A stretch of DNA of 55,688 bases from Deltaproteobacteria bacterium (GCA_016218815.1 JACRCX010000115.1:1-55688), one strand, 5' to 3'. Shown: positions 9,748 through 18,377, counted from the stretch's first letter. Made by a program: numbers and translations. Notes: a model not told the origin generated them from the sequence alone.

Positions 9748-11135
9748 TGTTCCTCGATGCCCCGGTCCGGAAGTCCCGCACCGACGTGCACAACCGAACC
9801 GCGCCCTTCAGGGCGCGGCTCCGCCGGAACGGCAGCCGCGGGCTGAAGCCCGCGGTTCGGATCGAAGAGCGTCTCGTGCGTCTGGCATTGCTCCTCGCCC
9901 TGGCCGTCTCCCTCCTCGGCTGCCCGCCCCCGCCGCGCCCACAGCAGCTCGATGATCTCCAGCTCATGCTCGCCAGTGGCCTCGTCACCGACGTCACCCC
10001 GCGCGCCCCCGACGCCGTCGCCGCCGCCCGCACCACCCAGGCCGAGGCCGAGGCCGCCTGGGAAGACGGCGATCTCGAGCTGTCCGCGCGCCTCTCCCTC
10101 CTCGCCCAGGTCCAGGTCCGCCTCGCCGTCGCCCTCGCCCGACAGGACCTCGCCCGCGAACGCCGCGAAGAAGCCGAACAGACCGCCGCCGACGCCGAGG
10201 CGGCCTACGCCGAAATCGAAGCCCGCCGCCAGGTGCTCGAGAACCGCCTCTCCAGCCTCTGGGCCTACCGTCGCATCCAGGAAGAAGTCGCGCGCGAACG
10301 CGCCCAGGCCGTCGAAGAAGAAGCGCTCCGCGCCGAACGGCTGACCGAGGCCGAACGCGCGACGTGGGAGAAGAACTGGCGCGCCCAGGCCCGTGTCGAC
10401 GCCGCCGAGGCCCGCCGCACCCTCGAAGTCGCCCGCATGCTCGGCGTCGCCGACGCCTACCCCGAGGCCGAACGCATGGCCACCGAGGCGATCGAAACCG
10501 CACTCGACGCGGTCGACATCTCCCCCTGGCGCATCGAACGCCCCCTCGTCGACTACGCCGTCGCCCAGGCCGACGAGCTGCGCTTCCGCATGCTGACCGT
10601 CGACTCCGAAGGCGGCGCCGAGGCGATGGCCGAGCGCGTTCGCTCCCTGGCCGAAACGTACCGCTCCGGTTTCGATCCCCCGTTCCACGTCGCCATCGAC
10701 CCCCGCGGCATCCTCCTCACCCTCGACGCGAAATCCGCCGAGCTGGAAATCGCCTTCCCCGAGCCCGCCCGCACCGCCCTGCGCAATCTGCGGGACAAGT
10801 GGACCGGGGACGAATCCTTGCTCTGCCTCGTGATCGTCCGCTCGATCGACCCCGAATGCGGCGAAGACTGCCTGACCCGCACCGCCGAGCTGGCCCGCCT
10901 CGCCGCTGCCGAGATCTCCGGCCTCCAGCCGGAGAGCATCCCCGCTGCGGGAGATGCCGCGGGCGCTTCGACCGCCGTCGCCGCTGCACCCGTCGCAGAC
11001 GCTGCCCGCATCCGTTCCCTCGGCCTCGGCCTCGTCAAGCCCGAGGAACCCCTCGCCGGCCTCTCCCAGACCGGCGCCGTCCGGCTCGAGTTCCTGTTCT
11101 TCCCAAGAGCCGTTGTCCCCGTCTCGGCGCCATGA
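9744..11135 (+). CDS. DUF4398-like lipoprotein with a possible diverged OmpA-like C-terminus
   Basis: 463 residues from the ATG overlapping the previous stop. A GGGAGG Shine-Dalgarno lies just upstream. Residues 17-39 are encoded by palindromic repeat R1, pushing the lipoprotein signal (VSLLGC, Cys60) unusually far in. An alternative GTG start at 9876, downstream of the repeat, gives a normal signal. Residues about 65-110 look like a DUF4398 helical pair and 110-230 is charged coiled coil. Residues about 310-395 follow the order of an OmpA-like domain (strand, long helix, strand, helix) without its sharp motifs. An envelope or peptidoglycan-associated role is inferred. Confidence 0.7.
   Translation: MMFLDAPVRKSRTDVHNRTAPFRARLRRNGSRGLKPAVRIEERLVRLALLLALAVSLLGCPPPPRPQQLDDLQLMLASGLVTDVTPRAPDAVAAARTTQAEAEAAWEDGDLELSARLSLLAQVQVRLAVALARQDLARERREEAEQTAADAEAAYAEIEARRQVLENRLSSLWAYRRIQEEVARERAQAVEEEALRAERLTEAERATWEKNWRAQARVDAAEARRTLEVARMLGVADAYPEAERMATEAIETALDAVDISPWRIERPLVDYAVAQADELRFRMLTVDSEGGAEAMAERVRSLAETYRSGFDPPFHVAIDPRGILLTLDAKSAELEIAFPEPARTALRNLRDKWTGDESLLCLVIVRSIDPECGEDCLTRTAELARLAAAEISGLQPESIPAAGDAAGASTAVAAAPVADAARIRSLGLGLVKPEEPLAGLSQTGAVRLEFLFFPRAVVPVSAP
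9794..9860. repeat. Palindromic repeat R1, copy b, inside a coding region
   Basis: A 67-bp copy with both hairpins and outer arms intact, nearly the same as the copy at 994-1062. It lies between the coupled ATG at 9744 and the signal sequence of the DUF4398-like lipoprotein and keeps the frame open. Confidence 0.85.
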
Positions 11136-11143
11136 TCCTGGCC

Positions 11144-11187
11144 CTCTTTGCGTCCTTTGCGGTCCTTTGCGTCCTTTGCGCGAAATC
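11144..11187. repeat. Dispersed TTTGCG repeat R3, copy b
   Basis: Four units of about 9 bp (CTTTGCGTC type) ending TTTGCGCGAAA, starting about 9 bp after the stop at 11135. Related copies lie at 4661-4730, 18378-18422, 28167-28216 and 47528-47567. Confidence 0.75.
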
Positions 11188-11305
11188 CCCCCGCGACGGC
11201 CGGCCACACGCTGCCTGTGGCCTTCCGTTCACAGTCGCGAGGTCTACCTGGACCCGTCAACGAGGATTCCCTCGCGATCTTCACACGGTCGATGGGACTT
11301 GCGGC

Positions 11306-11321
11306 TGGCACGACGACTGCT
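11306..11321 (+). promoter_or_regulatory. Candidate sigma-54 promoter of a cysteine-rich lipoprotein
   Basis: TGGCACG (11306-11312), 4 bp, then CTGCT (11317-11321) matches the TGGCACG-N4-TTGCW consensus except for one base, with exact GG-N10-GC spacing. The expected transcript start is near 11332, with a GAGGAGG site and ATG 11366 downstream. A sigma-70-type TAGAAT box at 11321-11326 overlaps it, so the sigma factor is uncertain. The window encodes a sigma-54 activator at 19007-21661. Confidence 0.4.
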
Positions 11322-11365
11322 AGAATACCATCCGGCCGCTGGGTTTGTTGACGAGGAGGTGGCCC

Positions 11366-12079
11366 ATGTCGCGGATCAAGTTGTTCGTCCTCGGGGGACT
11401 CGCCCTCGCGGTTCTCGGTCAGGCCGCATGTTCCGGGTGCAACGAGGAGTACTACTGCGACACCAGCGGGTGCTACTGGTGCGACAGCTACGGCTGCCGC
11501 CCGGTGGATCCTCCGGAGCCGGCCACCTGTCTCCACGGCGACTACGAGTGCCCCACCGACAGGCCGATCTGCACCGCGACCGGCGAATGCACCGCCGAGT
11601 GCACCGCCGACACCGACTGCCCGGCCGGGCTGCGCTGCGTCGCCGACCGCTGCCTCGAGCCGGTGACGGACGAGTGCGTCGTTGACACCGACTGCGACGC
11701 CGCCGAACACTGCGCCGACGGCGTCTGCGTGCCGAACGATCACCCCGGCACCTGCACCACCGACGCGGACTGCGCCGCCGGCGAGGTCTGCGGCGGCTCC
11801 GGCAACTGCCTCCCCGCCGACACCGACGCCTGCGCGGCGAACCCCGACTGCGCGGCTGGCGAGGTCTGCAACGTCGAGACCCACCGCTGCGAGCCCGCGC
11901 CCACCGACGGCGGCACCGACGGCCCTCCTCCTCCTCCTCCCCAGTGCCTCTCCAACGCCGACTGCCCCGTCCACTACCTCTGCATCGACGCCGTCTGCAA
12001 GCTCCCCTGCACCAGCGACGCCCAGTGCGGCCTCGGCTGCTCCTGCCTCGCCGGCTTCTGCACCACCCCCACCCCCTAA
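11366..12079 (+). CDS. Cysteine-rich lipoprotein with repeated Cys knots
   Basis: 237 residues. A lipoprotein signal (LGQAAC, Cys22) is followed by about six tandem units of the Myxococcus Cys-rich type 'C..D.DC..G..C....C' over about 55-235, broken by a proline run at about 195-202. Such proteins are usually surface-exposed and of unknown function; all cysteines could pair in the oxidising envelope. The start at 11366 follows a strong GAGGAGG site, while an upstream TTG at 11345 would add only seven non-signal residues. The spacer upstream holds repeat R3 and a candidate sigma-54 promoter. Repeat R4 follows 15 bp after the stop. Confidence 0.82.
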   Translation: MSRIKLFVLGGLALAVLGQAACSGCNEEYYCDTSGCYWCDSYGCRPVDPPEPATCLHGDYECPTDRPICTATGECTAECTADTDCPAGLRCVADRCLEPVTDECVVDTDCDAAEHCADGVCVPNDHPGTCTTDADCAAGEVCGGSGNCLPADTDACAANPDCAAGEVCNVETHRCEPAPTDGGTDGPPPPPPQCLSNADCPVHYLCIDAVCKLPCTSDAQCGLGCSCLAGFCTTPTP

Positions 12080-12094
12080 CCCCCCTTCCCCTGC

Positions 12095-12146
12095 CTTCTC
12101 AGCGTTCCTCTCAGCGCCCTCAGCGTCTCAGCGGTAAGTCGGTCTC
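12095..12146. repeat. Dispersed TCAGCG repeat R4, copy a
   Basis: A 52-bp stretch of CTCAGCG-type units that is identical base for base to 37927-37978. It starts 15 bp after a stop codon. Confidence 0.9.
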
Positions 12147-12180
12147 CCCCCGCTCCTCTCCCCTCCCCCCCTCCCTCCAG

Positions 12181-12209
12181 TTGACTTCCCCCCCCCAACC
12201 GGGTTCAGT
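12181..12209 (+). promoter_or_regulatory. Predicted sigma-70-type promoter of pyrC
   Basis: TTGACT (12181-12186), a 17-bp spacer and TTCAGT (12204-12209). The leader would be about 17 nt and would include the CGGAGGT ribosome site before ATG 12233. The -10 box is weak. Confidence 0.4.
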
Positions 12210-12232
12210 TCGCCCGCCACGGAGGTCTCCCC

Positions 12233-13519
12233 ATGCGCATCGAACTTCGGAACGGCCGCCTGATCGACCCGGCACGCGGCATGGACGAACCCCGCGATCT
12301 CTTCCTCGCCGACGGCAGGATCGCCGCCGACGCTCCACCGGGACGTCTTGATCGCTCGCTGCGCCCCGACCGCACCATCGACGCCAAGGGCAAATGGGTC
12401 GTCCCGGGCCTCGTCGACATGCACGTGCACCTGCGCGAACCGGGCGAGGAATACAAGGAGACCATCGAAACCGGCCTGCGCGCCGCCGCCGCCGGCGGCT
12501 TCACCGCCGTCGCCTCCATGCCCAATACCCAGCCCCCCAACGACGGCCGCAGCGTCACCGAGCATGTCCTTCGGAGAGCCGCCGCCGTCCACGGCGCCCG
12601 CTGCCTCCCGATCGCAGCGATCACCGTGGGGCGCGCTGGAAATCACCTCACCGAGTTCGGCGAGCTGCTCGAGGCCGGGGCCGTCGGCTTCTCGGACGAC
12701 GGAACGTGCGTCGCCGACGCCGGGCTCTTCCGCCGCGCGCTCGAGTACGCCCGCTCCTTCGACGCCTTGATTCTCCAGCACGCCCAGGAGCCGCGCCTGA
12801 CCCTCGGCGCCCTCGCCCACGAAGGCCCGCGGGCCACGCGCCTCGGCCTCGCCGGCTGGCCCCGCGTCGCCGAGGAGCTGATCGTCGCGCGCGACCTGCT
12901 GCTCGCCGGCTACGCCGATGCGCGCCTCCACGTCCAGCATGTCTCCTCCGCCGGCACCGTCGAGCTCCTCCGCGCCGCGAAGGCCAAGGGCGTCCGCGTC
13001 ACCGCCGAGGTCACCCCGCACCACCTGTGGTTGACCGACGAGGCGATCGAGACCTACGACACCAACGCCAAGGTCAATCCCCCCCTGCGCGAAGAGCAGG
13101 ATCGGGGCGCTCTGCGCGAGGCCCTCCGCGACGGCACGATCGATTGCATCGCCACCGACCACGCCCCGCACTCCGAGCTGGAGAAGCTCATCGAGTTCGA
13201 TCGCGCCGCCTTCGGCATCGTCGGCCTCGAGACCGCGTTGCCTCTCGGCTTGGCGCTGGTCCGCGACCGCGTCCTCACGCCGCTGCGACTGATCGAGGCC
13301 ATGAGCACCGCGCCCGCACGCGTCCTGCGCGTCCCCGGCGGCCGGCTCGCCGTCGGCGATCCCGCCGACGTCACGATCATCGACCCCGAGCGCCCGTTCC
13401 GCGTCGATCCGTCGTCGTTCGTCTCGCTGGGCCGCAACACGCCGTTCGGCGGCTACGAGGTCCCCGGCAGGGCCGTCGCCACCGTCGTCGGCGGCGACGT
13501 CGTGTTCGAGCTCGCCTGA
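12233..13519 (+). CDS. pyrC: Dihydroorotase, class I
   Basis: 428 residues with all expected amidohydrolase motifs: DMHVHLREPG (His64, His66), SDDG (Asp155-Asp156), LQHAQE (His183), VQHVSS (His236), TPHH, DTNAKVNPPLR and ATDHAPH (Asp309). It cyclises carbamoyl-aspartate to dihydroorotate in pyrimidine synthesis. The length is typical of class I enzymes. No pyrB or other pyrimidine gene is adjacent. A good ribosome site (CGGAGGT) precedes the ATG. The last 67 bp overlap, tail to tail, the 3' end of the minus-strand DUF882 gene. Confidence 0.95.
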   Translation: MRIELRNGRLIDPARGMDEPRDLFLADGRIAADAPPGRLDRSLRPDRTIDAKGKWVVPGLVDMHVHLREPGEEYKETIETGLRAAAAGGFTAVASMPNTQPPNDGRSVTEHVLRRAAAVHGARCLPIAAITVGRAGNHLTEFGELLEAGAVGFSDDGTCVADAGLFRRALEYARSFDALILQHAQEPRLTLGALAHEGPRATRLGLAGWPRVAEELIVARDLLLAGYADARLHVQHVSSAGTVELLRAAKAKGVRVTAEVTPHHLWLTDEAIETYDTNAKVNPPLREEQDRGALREALRDGTIDCIATDHAPHSELEKLIEFDRAAFGIVGLETALPLGLALVRDRVLTPLRLIEAMSTAPARVLRVPGGRLAVGDPADVTIIDPERPFRVDPSSFVSLGRNTPFGGYEVPGRAVATVVGGDVVFELA

Positions 13520-14619
13520 TCGGAATCGGTCGCGTCGCCGGCCGGGGTCGCCTCGTCAGGCGTCTGCGCGCCGTCGGGAGCTACTGCGGTCGTGCCGGCG
13601 GGGGAGGGCGCCCGCGGCGTTGCGGCGGGCGAACGGGACGGACGACCTTCCGCGCGCGGCTCTGGCGACCCCCGGCGGTTCCGTCCGCGGCCCGCCTCGC
13701 GCAACGCCACCCGCAGGTCGCTCTCCAACTCCTCGTCGAAGATCGACCCCACCATCGCCTCGTCGTCGATGTCGTCCAGCCGGTCGTCTTCCCCCTCGGG
13801 CCGCGCACCGGGGTCCTCGGGCTCGGGCGGCATCGGCACCGGAGAAAACGTGCGCGGGTCCTCGAACGCCGCGTCGTACAGCTCGTCCACTTCCCGCGCC
13901 ACGTCCGGAAGGATCGCCTGCGTGCAGATCGGCTCGCCCGGCCCCGAGGAGTCCGTCCAGAAGAACGACCGCTCCCGGACGTCGACGTGCGTGAACCCGG
14001 AAATCGGATACACGCCGACCCCGACCCGGCCGAACTCCCGAGCGTACGACGCGACCTCTTCGTTCGGGACCCCGGGCACGATGATGTCCGCCGCCCGACC
14101 CAGGTGGTGGTTGCTCGTCCGCCCGTCCTCCTCCGGCAACCGGATGCCCGACACGATCACGATCTCGCGCGCCTCGAAGTGCAACGCGAGCACGTACAGC
14201 ACCCGCACCAGCCGCGGATCGACCGCCACGTCGCACGCCGAGCGCGTCCCGCAGAACACGTCCGTGATCTGCGCCGCCGCGTCGGTCGTCAGCTCTCCGG
14301 TCTCGTCGAACGGCACCACCGTGATCGTCTCGCCCCCGTGCGCCGCCCGCAGGCGCAGCTCGCGGAACCCACCCACCCACTGCGGCTCCGGAACCGTCTC
14401 GTCCACCATCCGCAGCGTCGCCACCTTCAGCCGGTACTCCGCCGTCGACTCCCCCTCCCGGCACTCGCGCTCGCTCCGCCGCCCGTAGTAGCTCCCCTCC
14501 GACGGCTCCGCCGCCTGCTGCTCCGGATCTCCCGCCTCCGTCCCCCGCGCGAACTGCGCCCAAAAGAGAAACAACAACGCCGCCAGTAACGATGCCACCG
14601 TCGGTGTAGACACCCACAT
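13453..14619 (-). CDS. DUF882 / M15-like peptidase with long disordered tail
   Basis: 388 residues with an N-terminal hydrophobic segment (about 8-24, signal anchor or peptide). The DUF882 core (about 60-220) carries SNHHLGRAAD (His171, Asp178) and GFTHVD (His211), the three M15 zinc ligands. The last 150 residues are Pro/Ala/Arg/Glu-rich and probably disordered; the final 22 or so are encoded antisense to pyrC. The likely role is murein peptide processing, parallel to the shorter paralogue at 8374-9162. The ATG at 14619 sits exactly where transcription from a well-formed promoter should begin. Confidence 0.82.
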   Translation of the reverse strand: MWVSTPTVASLLAALLFLFWAQFARGTEAGDPEQQAAEPSEGSYYGRRSERECREGESTAEYRLKVATLRMVDETVPEPQWVGGFRELRLRAAHGGETITVVPFDETGELTTDAAAQITDVFCGTRSACDVAVDPRLVRVLYVLALHFEAREIVIVSGIRLPEEDGRTSNHHLGRAADIIVPGVPNEEVASYAREFGRVGVGVYPISGFTHVDVRERSFFWTDSSGPGEPICTQAILPDVAREVDELYDAAFEDPRTFSPVPMPPEPEDPGARPEGEDDRLDDIDDEAMVGSIFDEELESDLRVALREAGRGRNRRGSPEPRAEGRPSRSPAATPRAPSPAGTTAVAPDGAQTPDEATPAGDATDSDQASSNTTSPPTTVATALPGTS

Positions 14620-14625
14620 GGTGGC

Positions 14626-14654
14626 AATATATCCTACATTGGTCTACAGATCAA
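14626..14654 (-). promoter_or_regulatory. Predicted leaderless sigma-70-type promoter of the DUF882 gene
   Basis: Minus strand: TTGATC (14654-14649), a 17-bp spacer and TATATT (14631-14626), followed by GCCACC and then ATG at 14619. The expected start nucleotide is the A of the ATG. The patch is distinctly AT-rich against its surroundings. Confidence 0.6.
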
Positions 14655-14773
14655 GAAACCCGCCTCGCCATCCTGACCCTCTCCCCCCTCTCCAGCCGAC
14701 CTCCCCACCTCTCCACGAGCGGATCCGGAAGAGGCTGACGAGTCGTCATGGGCAGGGGAATCGGCACTTCAAC

Positions 14774-15697
14774 CTACTCCCTCCATTGGTTGATCGGACA
14801 ATACGCACCCCAGTCATCGGGCCTCGCGACGTTCACAACCAGGTAGTCCTCCTCGTCGTGCTCCGGCCCGTTGACCGCCTGCTCCAGCGCCCACCGCTGC
14901 TCGAACGTGATGACCGTGTCGTACACGCCGACCGCCCGCAGCGCCTTGATCCCCTCGAGCGGCGTGAGGTCCGTCACGGGCGTCGAAGCCAGATCGAGGC
15001 TCCGCAGCCCCCGCAGTCCCGCCAGCGGCGCCAGGTCCGTCACGCCCGTGCCGTTCAACCGGATCTCCTCGAGCCGCCCGAGCAGCGCGAGTGGCGCGAG
15101 GTCGGTGACGGCCGTGTTGCTGAGACGCAATCGCCGCAGCTTCGTCAGGTCTCGCAGTGGCGAGAGGTCGTGCACGGTCGTTCCCGCGACGTCCAGCGAC
15201 TCCAACTCCGTCAGGCCGGCCAGCGGCGACAAGTCGGGCAGGTTGCTGCCGACCAGGACCAGCGTGTCGAGCTGCGCGAGCGCGGTGAGGAACGACCAGT
15301 CGTCCGTCTGCGTACCGGTCAGATCGAGCTTGCGCAGGCCGCGCAGGGCGGAGACGGCGCCGAGTTTCTCGGGCAGCTCCACGTCGTACAGCAGCAGGTG
15401 CTCGAGGCTGCCGAGCTGCGCGAGCGCCCCCAGATCCTCCAGCGTCGCGTCGCAGATCACGAGGCGCCGCAGCTCGTGCGGCAGCGAGCCCACCTGGGCC
15501 GTGGCATCGCCCCCGCAGAACATCGCCGTCCGCTCGCCGTCGTACAACGTGAACTCGTCGTAGCAGCTCGAGTCCGCCGGCAACGGCTCCCACGAGACCG
15601 GGCCCCCGCACCCCACCAGCCCCAGCCCCACCAGGGCCCCGCAAACAACCCGACAGGTCGTGGCCGTTGTCGCCGTGCTCCTGGTCGTCACGTTCAT
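14774..15697 (-). CDS. Leucine-rich-repeat lipoprotein
   Basis: 307 residues. A signal sequence ends GLVGC (lipobox near residue 30). A short Cys-containing region precedes about nine leucine-rich repeats (about 70-265) of the 22-residue bacterial 'LSPLAGLTELESLDVAGT' kind, capped by a charged C-terminus. LRR proteins of this class bind proteins; no enzymatic domain is present. The start at 15697 is chosen because extending to 15766 would translate repeat R2. It is downstream of, and probably co-transcribed with, the small lipoprotein at 15767-16111, with R2 between them. Confidence 0.8.
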   Translation of the reverse strand: MNVTTRSTATTATTCRVVCGALVGLGLVGCGGPVSWEPLPADSSCYDEFTLYDGERTAMFCGGDATAQVGSLPHELRRLVICDATLEDLGALAQLGSLEHLLLYDVELPEKLGAVSALRGLRKLDLTGTQTDDWSFLTALAQLDTLVLVGSNLPDLSPLAGLTELESLDVAGTTVHDLSPLRDLTKLRRLRLSNTAVTDLAPLALLGRLEEIRLNGTGVTDLAPLAGLRGLRSLDLASTPVTDLTPLEGIKALRAVGVYDTVITFEQRWALEQAVNGPEHDEEDYLVVNVARPDDWGAYCPINQWRE

Positions 15698-15723
15698 GGT
15701 CGCGGTCGCGTTGTTCCCCTCAC

Positions 15724-15771
15724 CTCCGGACCAACAACTCCACCCGATCGACCCACCAACAACCAATTACT
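15724..15771. repeat. Dispersed repeat R2, copy c, containing a stop codon
   Basis: A 48-bp copy close to 9201-9248. The stop codon of the minus-strand gene starting at 16111 (TAA, 15769-15767) lies inside it. Confidence 0.75.
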
Positions 15772-16111
15772 TCGTCCCCTCCAGCTCCACGTACGTCGCT
15801 CCATCCGGGCGTGCCGGCACGGTCTGCGGCCGGTACCGCCCGCCCCCGTCCTGGACCATGACTTCGTCGCACGGGTAGGAGCCGAAGTCGTACGACCCGT
15901 CCGCCGCGGTTTCCGTGTTGGCAATCGACTGGCCGCCCTGCCGGCAGTCGACCCGCGCCCCGGCGACGCCCTGCTGCGAGCGCGCATCGACCACGCGACC
16001 GCCGCCCTGGAACGCGTACATCGCGCCGTAGCACGCCGCGATCACGAACCCCATCGTCGCCGTCAGCACCGCCAGCCCCGCCCTCGCCAAGGTCTTCCCC
16101 ATCTTCTTCAT
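15767..16111 (-). CDS. Small lipoprotein with carboxypeptidase-regulatory-like domain
   Basis: 114 residues. ATG 16111 has a GGGAGGAA ribosome site just upstream. The signal ends VIAAC. The mature part (about 40-114) fits a carboxypeptidase-regulatory-like beta-sandwich: 'GRVVDARSQQGVAGARVDC' followed by 'TETAADGSYDFGSYP'. Such domains are common in envelope lipoproteins and bind other proteins or sugars; no catalytic residues are expected. An apparent longer reading from 16285 lacks a signal and is not preferred. The stop codon is provided by repeat R2, so the original C-terminus may have been altered. Confidence 0.75.
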   Translation of the reverse strand: MKKMGKTLARAGLAVLTATMGFVIAACYGAMYAFQGGGRVVDARSQQGVAGARVDCRQGGQSIANTETAADGSYDFGSYPCDEVMVQDGGGRYRPQTVPARPDGATYVELEGTK

Positions 16112-16308
16112 CGGATTCCTCCCGCGGGAGCCCTGTCCCGCCTGCCTTGTCGACGCTCGCCACTCTACCACGCACCCGGCCGCCGTCGCGCGGGTTCTCC
16201 GACCCGGCCCACCGGTCAGGCATTCACCTCCGGCCAGGACCGTCGCGGCGACGGCATGGCTCCGCCAAGGTGCCCTGTTCGGCAACGGACGAGGAACGTT
16301 GCGTCTCT

Positions 16309-16385
<77 letters not shown>

Positions 16386-16423
16386 AGTTTTCAAAGAGCC
16401 CCGCTTCCTGCGGAACTCACTCG

Positions 16424-16495
16424 TGGGCGGGACAGGGTTCGAACCTGCGACTTCCGGCTTGTAAGACCAGCGCTCTGCCGCTGAGCTACCCGCCC
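16424..16495 (-). tRNA. tRNA-Val (TAC)
   Basis: Minus-strand cloverleaf: acceptor GGGCGGG/CCCGCCC, D-arm GCTC/GAGC, anticodon loop CTTACAA (anticodon TAC), T-loop TTCGAAC, discriminator A. CCA is not encoded (CGA follows), unlike the tRNA-Asp 38 bp downstream. The two are probably co-transcribed; a Val-Asp pair is common in bacteria. Confidence 0.95.
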
Positions 16496-16663
16496 GATCG
16501 GCAGGACCGCAGGCCCGGGCCCGCCCGAGCGGGCGACTCCCTACCAGCGACGAATCCACCTGTCAACTGCGAACTTTCCCGAACGCCCTCACCCATGCAC
16601 GATCCACGAGCCCCGAGTTCCGTCTTCCGAGCCCGAGCCCGAGCACGGATCCTCCCTCCCCCA

Positions 16664-16694
16664 ATCGGTGTTCATCGGTGTCCATCGGTGGTTT
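16664..16694. repeat. Dispersed CATCGGTG repeat R5, copy b, containing a stop codon
   Basis: Three roughly 10-bp units (ATCGGTGTTC, ATCGGTGTCC, ATCGGTGG). The minus-strand dipeptidase reads into it and stops at its TTCATC step (16674-16672). The same step supplies the stop at 21912-21910 in another gene. Confidence 0.8.
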
Positions 16695-18369
16695 CTTCTT
16701 CGGTTTCCTCTTCCCCCTCGGCGCCCTCCCGCAGCCACACCGCGATCTCGTCGATCCGCACCGGTGGTGGAGCAGACTCCATCGCCTGTCGCGGCCGGGG
16801 CGGGAACAGCTCGATGCGGATGAGCCGGTCGCGGACAAGCGCCTCCGGCAGCTCCAGACGGCCCGAGCCGCGCTCGTCCAGTTCCAGCCGCACGGGGTCG
16901 GAGGTGCCGGCGTCTGCGCCGGACACGCTGCAGGCTGCGTGCGCTTCGCCCCACATCTCCAGGACGGCCGCGTCGGCCGCGTCGGCCGCCTCGTCCTCCG
17001 CCCACGTCACCTCCAGTACCGTGCCGTCGGGGAAGGAGGGCCCGGGCAGGATCATGCGGTCGTGCAGGAGGTCGGCGTCCTTCGGCGGTACCCCCATGAC
17101 CCGGACGTCAGCCGGCCACTCCCGCGCCGCCGCGGCCTCCGCATCCTCCCCGCGATCCACCGCCGCGTTCGCCACATCCAACAGCCGCAGGAAGTTCTCC
17201 CCTAACACTCCCGCGATCTCCTCGTCCGTCCACCCCCGCTCCCGCAGCCCCACCGGCAACGCCGGCAGCAGGTCGATCGTCGCCAACTCCGCCGGCGGAT
17301 GGATCCCCCCGTCCAGGTCCGACCCCAACCCCAACGCACCCGCCGCGCCAAGCGCCTTCGCATGGTCGTACGCGTCCAGCAACGCGGACAGCGGTGCCAC
17401 CGTCTCCCCTTCCCCCAACTCCATCAGGAACCCCGAATGCCACACGATCCCCACCACGCCCCCACTGCGCGCCACCGCCAGAAGCTGCAGGTCGTCGATG
17501 TTCCGCGGAATGTCCCGCAACGCTCGCAACCCCGCGTGGCTCACCAGCAGCGGGGACCTTGACCAGCGGTATGCGTCCCAGAACGTCCGCGCCGACGCGT
17601 GCGAGAGATCGATCAACACCCCGGCGTCGTTCGCCCGCTCCACCAGCCGCTTCCCCGCCTCCGTCAGCCCGTGCGGCTCCCGCTCGTCCGCCGCCGCCTC
17701 CGCGAACGCGTTCGACGCGTTCCACGTCAACCCCAGATACCGCAACCCCATCGCGATCAACGGGTCCACGCTCGCAGGATCCTCGCCCAGCGCCAGCGTC
17801 CCCTCGAGCCCCAACAGCGCGCTCATTTCGCCCGCCGCCGCTCGCTCGCGGATCTCCGCCGCCGTGCGCACCACCGCCAACGCCCCGCCCGAACCCTCGA
17901 TCATCGACCGGAAGGCGCGCTCGGCCCGCTTGAGCGCCGCCTCCTGGTCCGTCTCCCGCGGCGAGATCCACAGCGGGAAGACCTGCGCGTCGAGCCCCCC
18001 GCGCCGCGCCCGCTCGAGCGTCCACTCCCCGTCGTCCGCCATGAAGTCGCGGCCGTGCTCCGCCACCTGCATCACCACGTCCGTGTGCAGATCGACCGCA
18101 ATCGCCCCCGCAAACGGCTCCCCAGCCTCGCCCATCGCTTCCCCGCTCCCCTCCGTCCCGTCCTCGTCGCTCGGCGGCCCCCCCGCCGCGTCCGCCGCGA
18201 CCGGAAATGCGCTCGCGTCGTCGCCGCCCGCCGCAGCGACCTCGACCGCCGGGCGGGGCTCCCCCGCCGCCGAATCAACTCCTCCCGGCGCCGCCTCGAT
18301 CGGCGGCTCCGGCACCCGCGCGCGGCAACACGTCAACAGCCCAGCCGCCAGGAACAACACCCGTCCCAT
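16672..18369 (-). CDS. Membrane dipeptidase (M19 family) lipoprotein-like protein
   Basis: 565 residues. A short hydrophobic N-terminus with Cys-Cys near residue 15 suggests a lipoprotein. A low-complexity acidic linker (to about 85) precedes the M19 domain (about 88-410). Zinc-site motifs are present in order: DLHTD, GLEG, DLSHAS, VSHAG and GSDLDGG. By family it hydrolyses dipeptides or related amides in the envelope. The final 150 residues form an extra beta-rich domain not typical of M19. The last residues (TTDGHR) and the stop are encoded by repeat R5. The start at 18369 is just downstream of repeat R3; earlier in-frame codons would translate that repeat. Confidence 0.87.
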   Translation of the reverse strand: MGRVLFLAAGLLTCCRARVPEPPIEAAPGGVDSAAGEPRPAVEVAAAGGDDASAFPVAADAAGGPPSDEDGTEGSGEAMGEAGEPFAGAIAVDLHTDVVMQVAEHGRDFMADDGEWTLERARRGGLDAQVFPLWISPRETDQEAALKRAERAFRSMIEGSGGALAVVRTAAEIRERAAAGEMSALLGLEGTLALGEDPASVDPLIAMGLRYLGLTWNASNAFAEAAADEREPHGLTEAGKRLVERANDAGVLIDLSHASARTFWDAYRWSRSPLLVSHAGLRALRDIPRNIDDLQLLAVARSGGVVGIVWHSGFLMELGEGETVAPLSALLDAYDHAKALGAAGALGLGSDLDGGIHPPAELATIDLLPALPVGLRERGWTDEEIAGVLGENFLRLLDVANAAVDRGEDAEAAAAREWPADVRVMGVPPKDADLLHDRMILPGPSFPDGTVLEVTWAEDEAADAADAAVLEMWGEAHAACSVSGADAGTSDPVRLELDERGSGRLELPEALVRDRLIRIELFPPRPRQAMESAPPPVRIDEIAVWLREGAEGEEETEEETTDGHR

Positions 18370-18377
18370 TCCCTTCC

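Noticed and set aside
15767..16285. A longer form of the small lipoprotein starting at 16285
   Set aside because: The first 58 residues lack a signal and ribosome site, while ATG 16111 has both.
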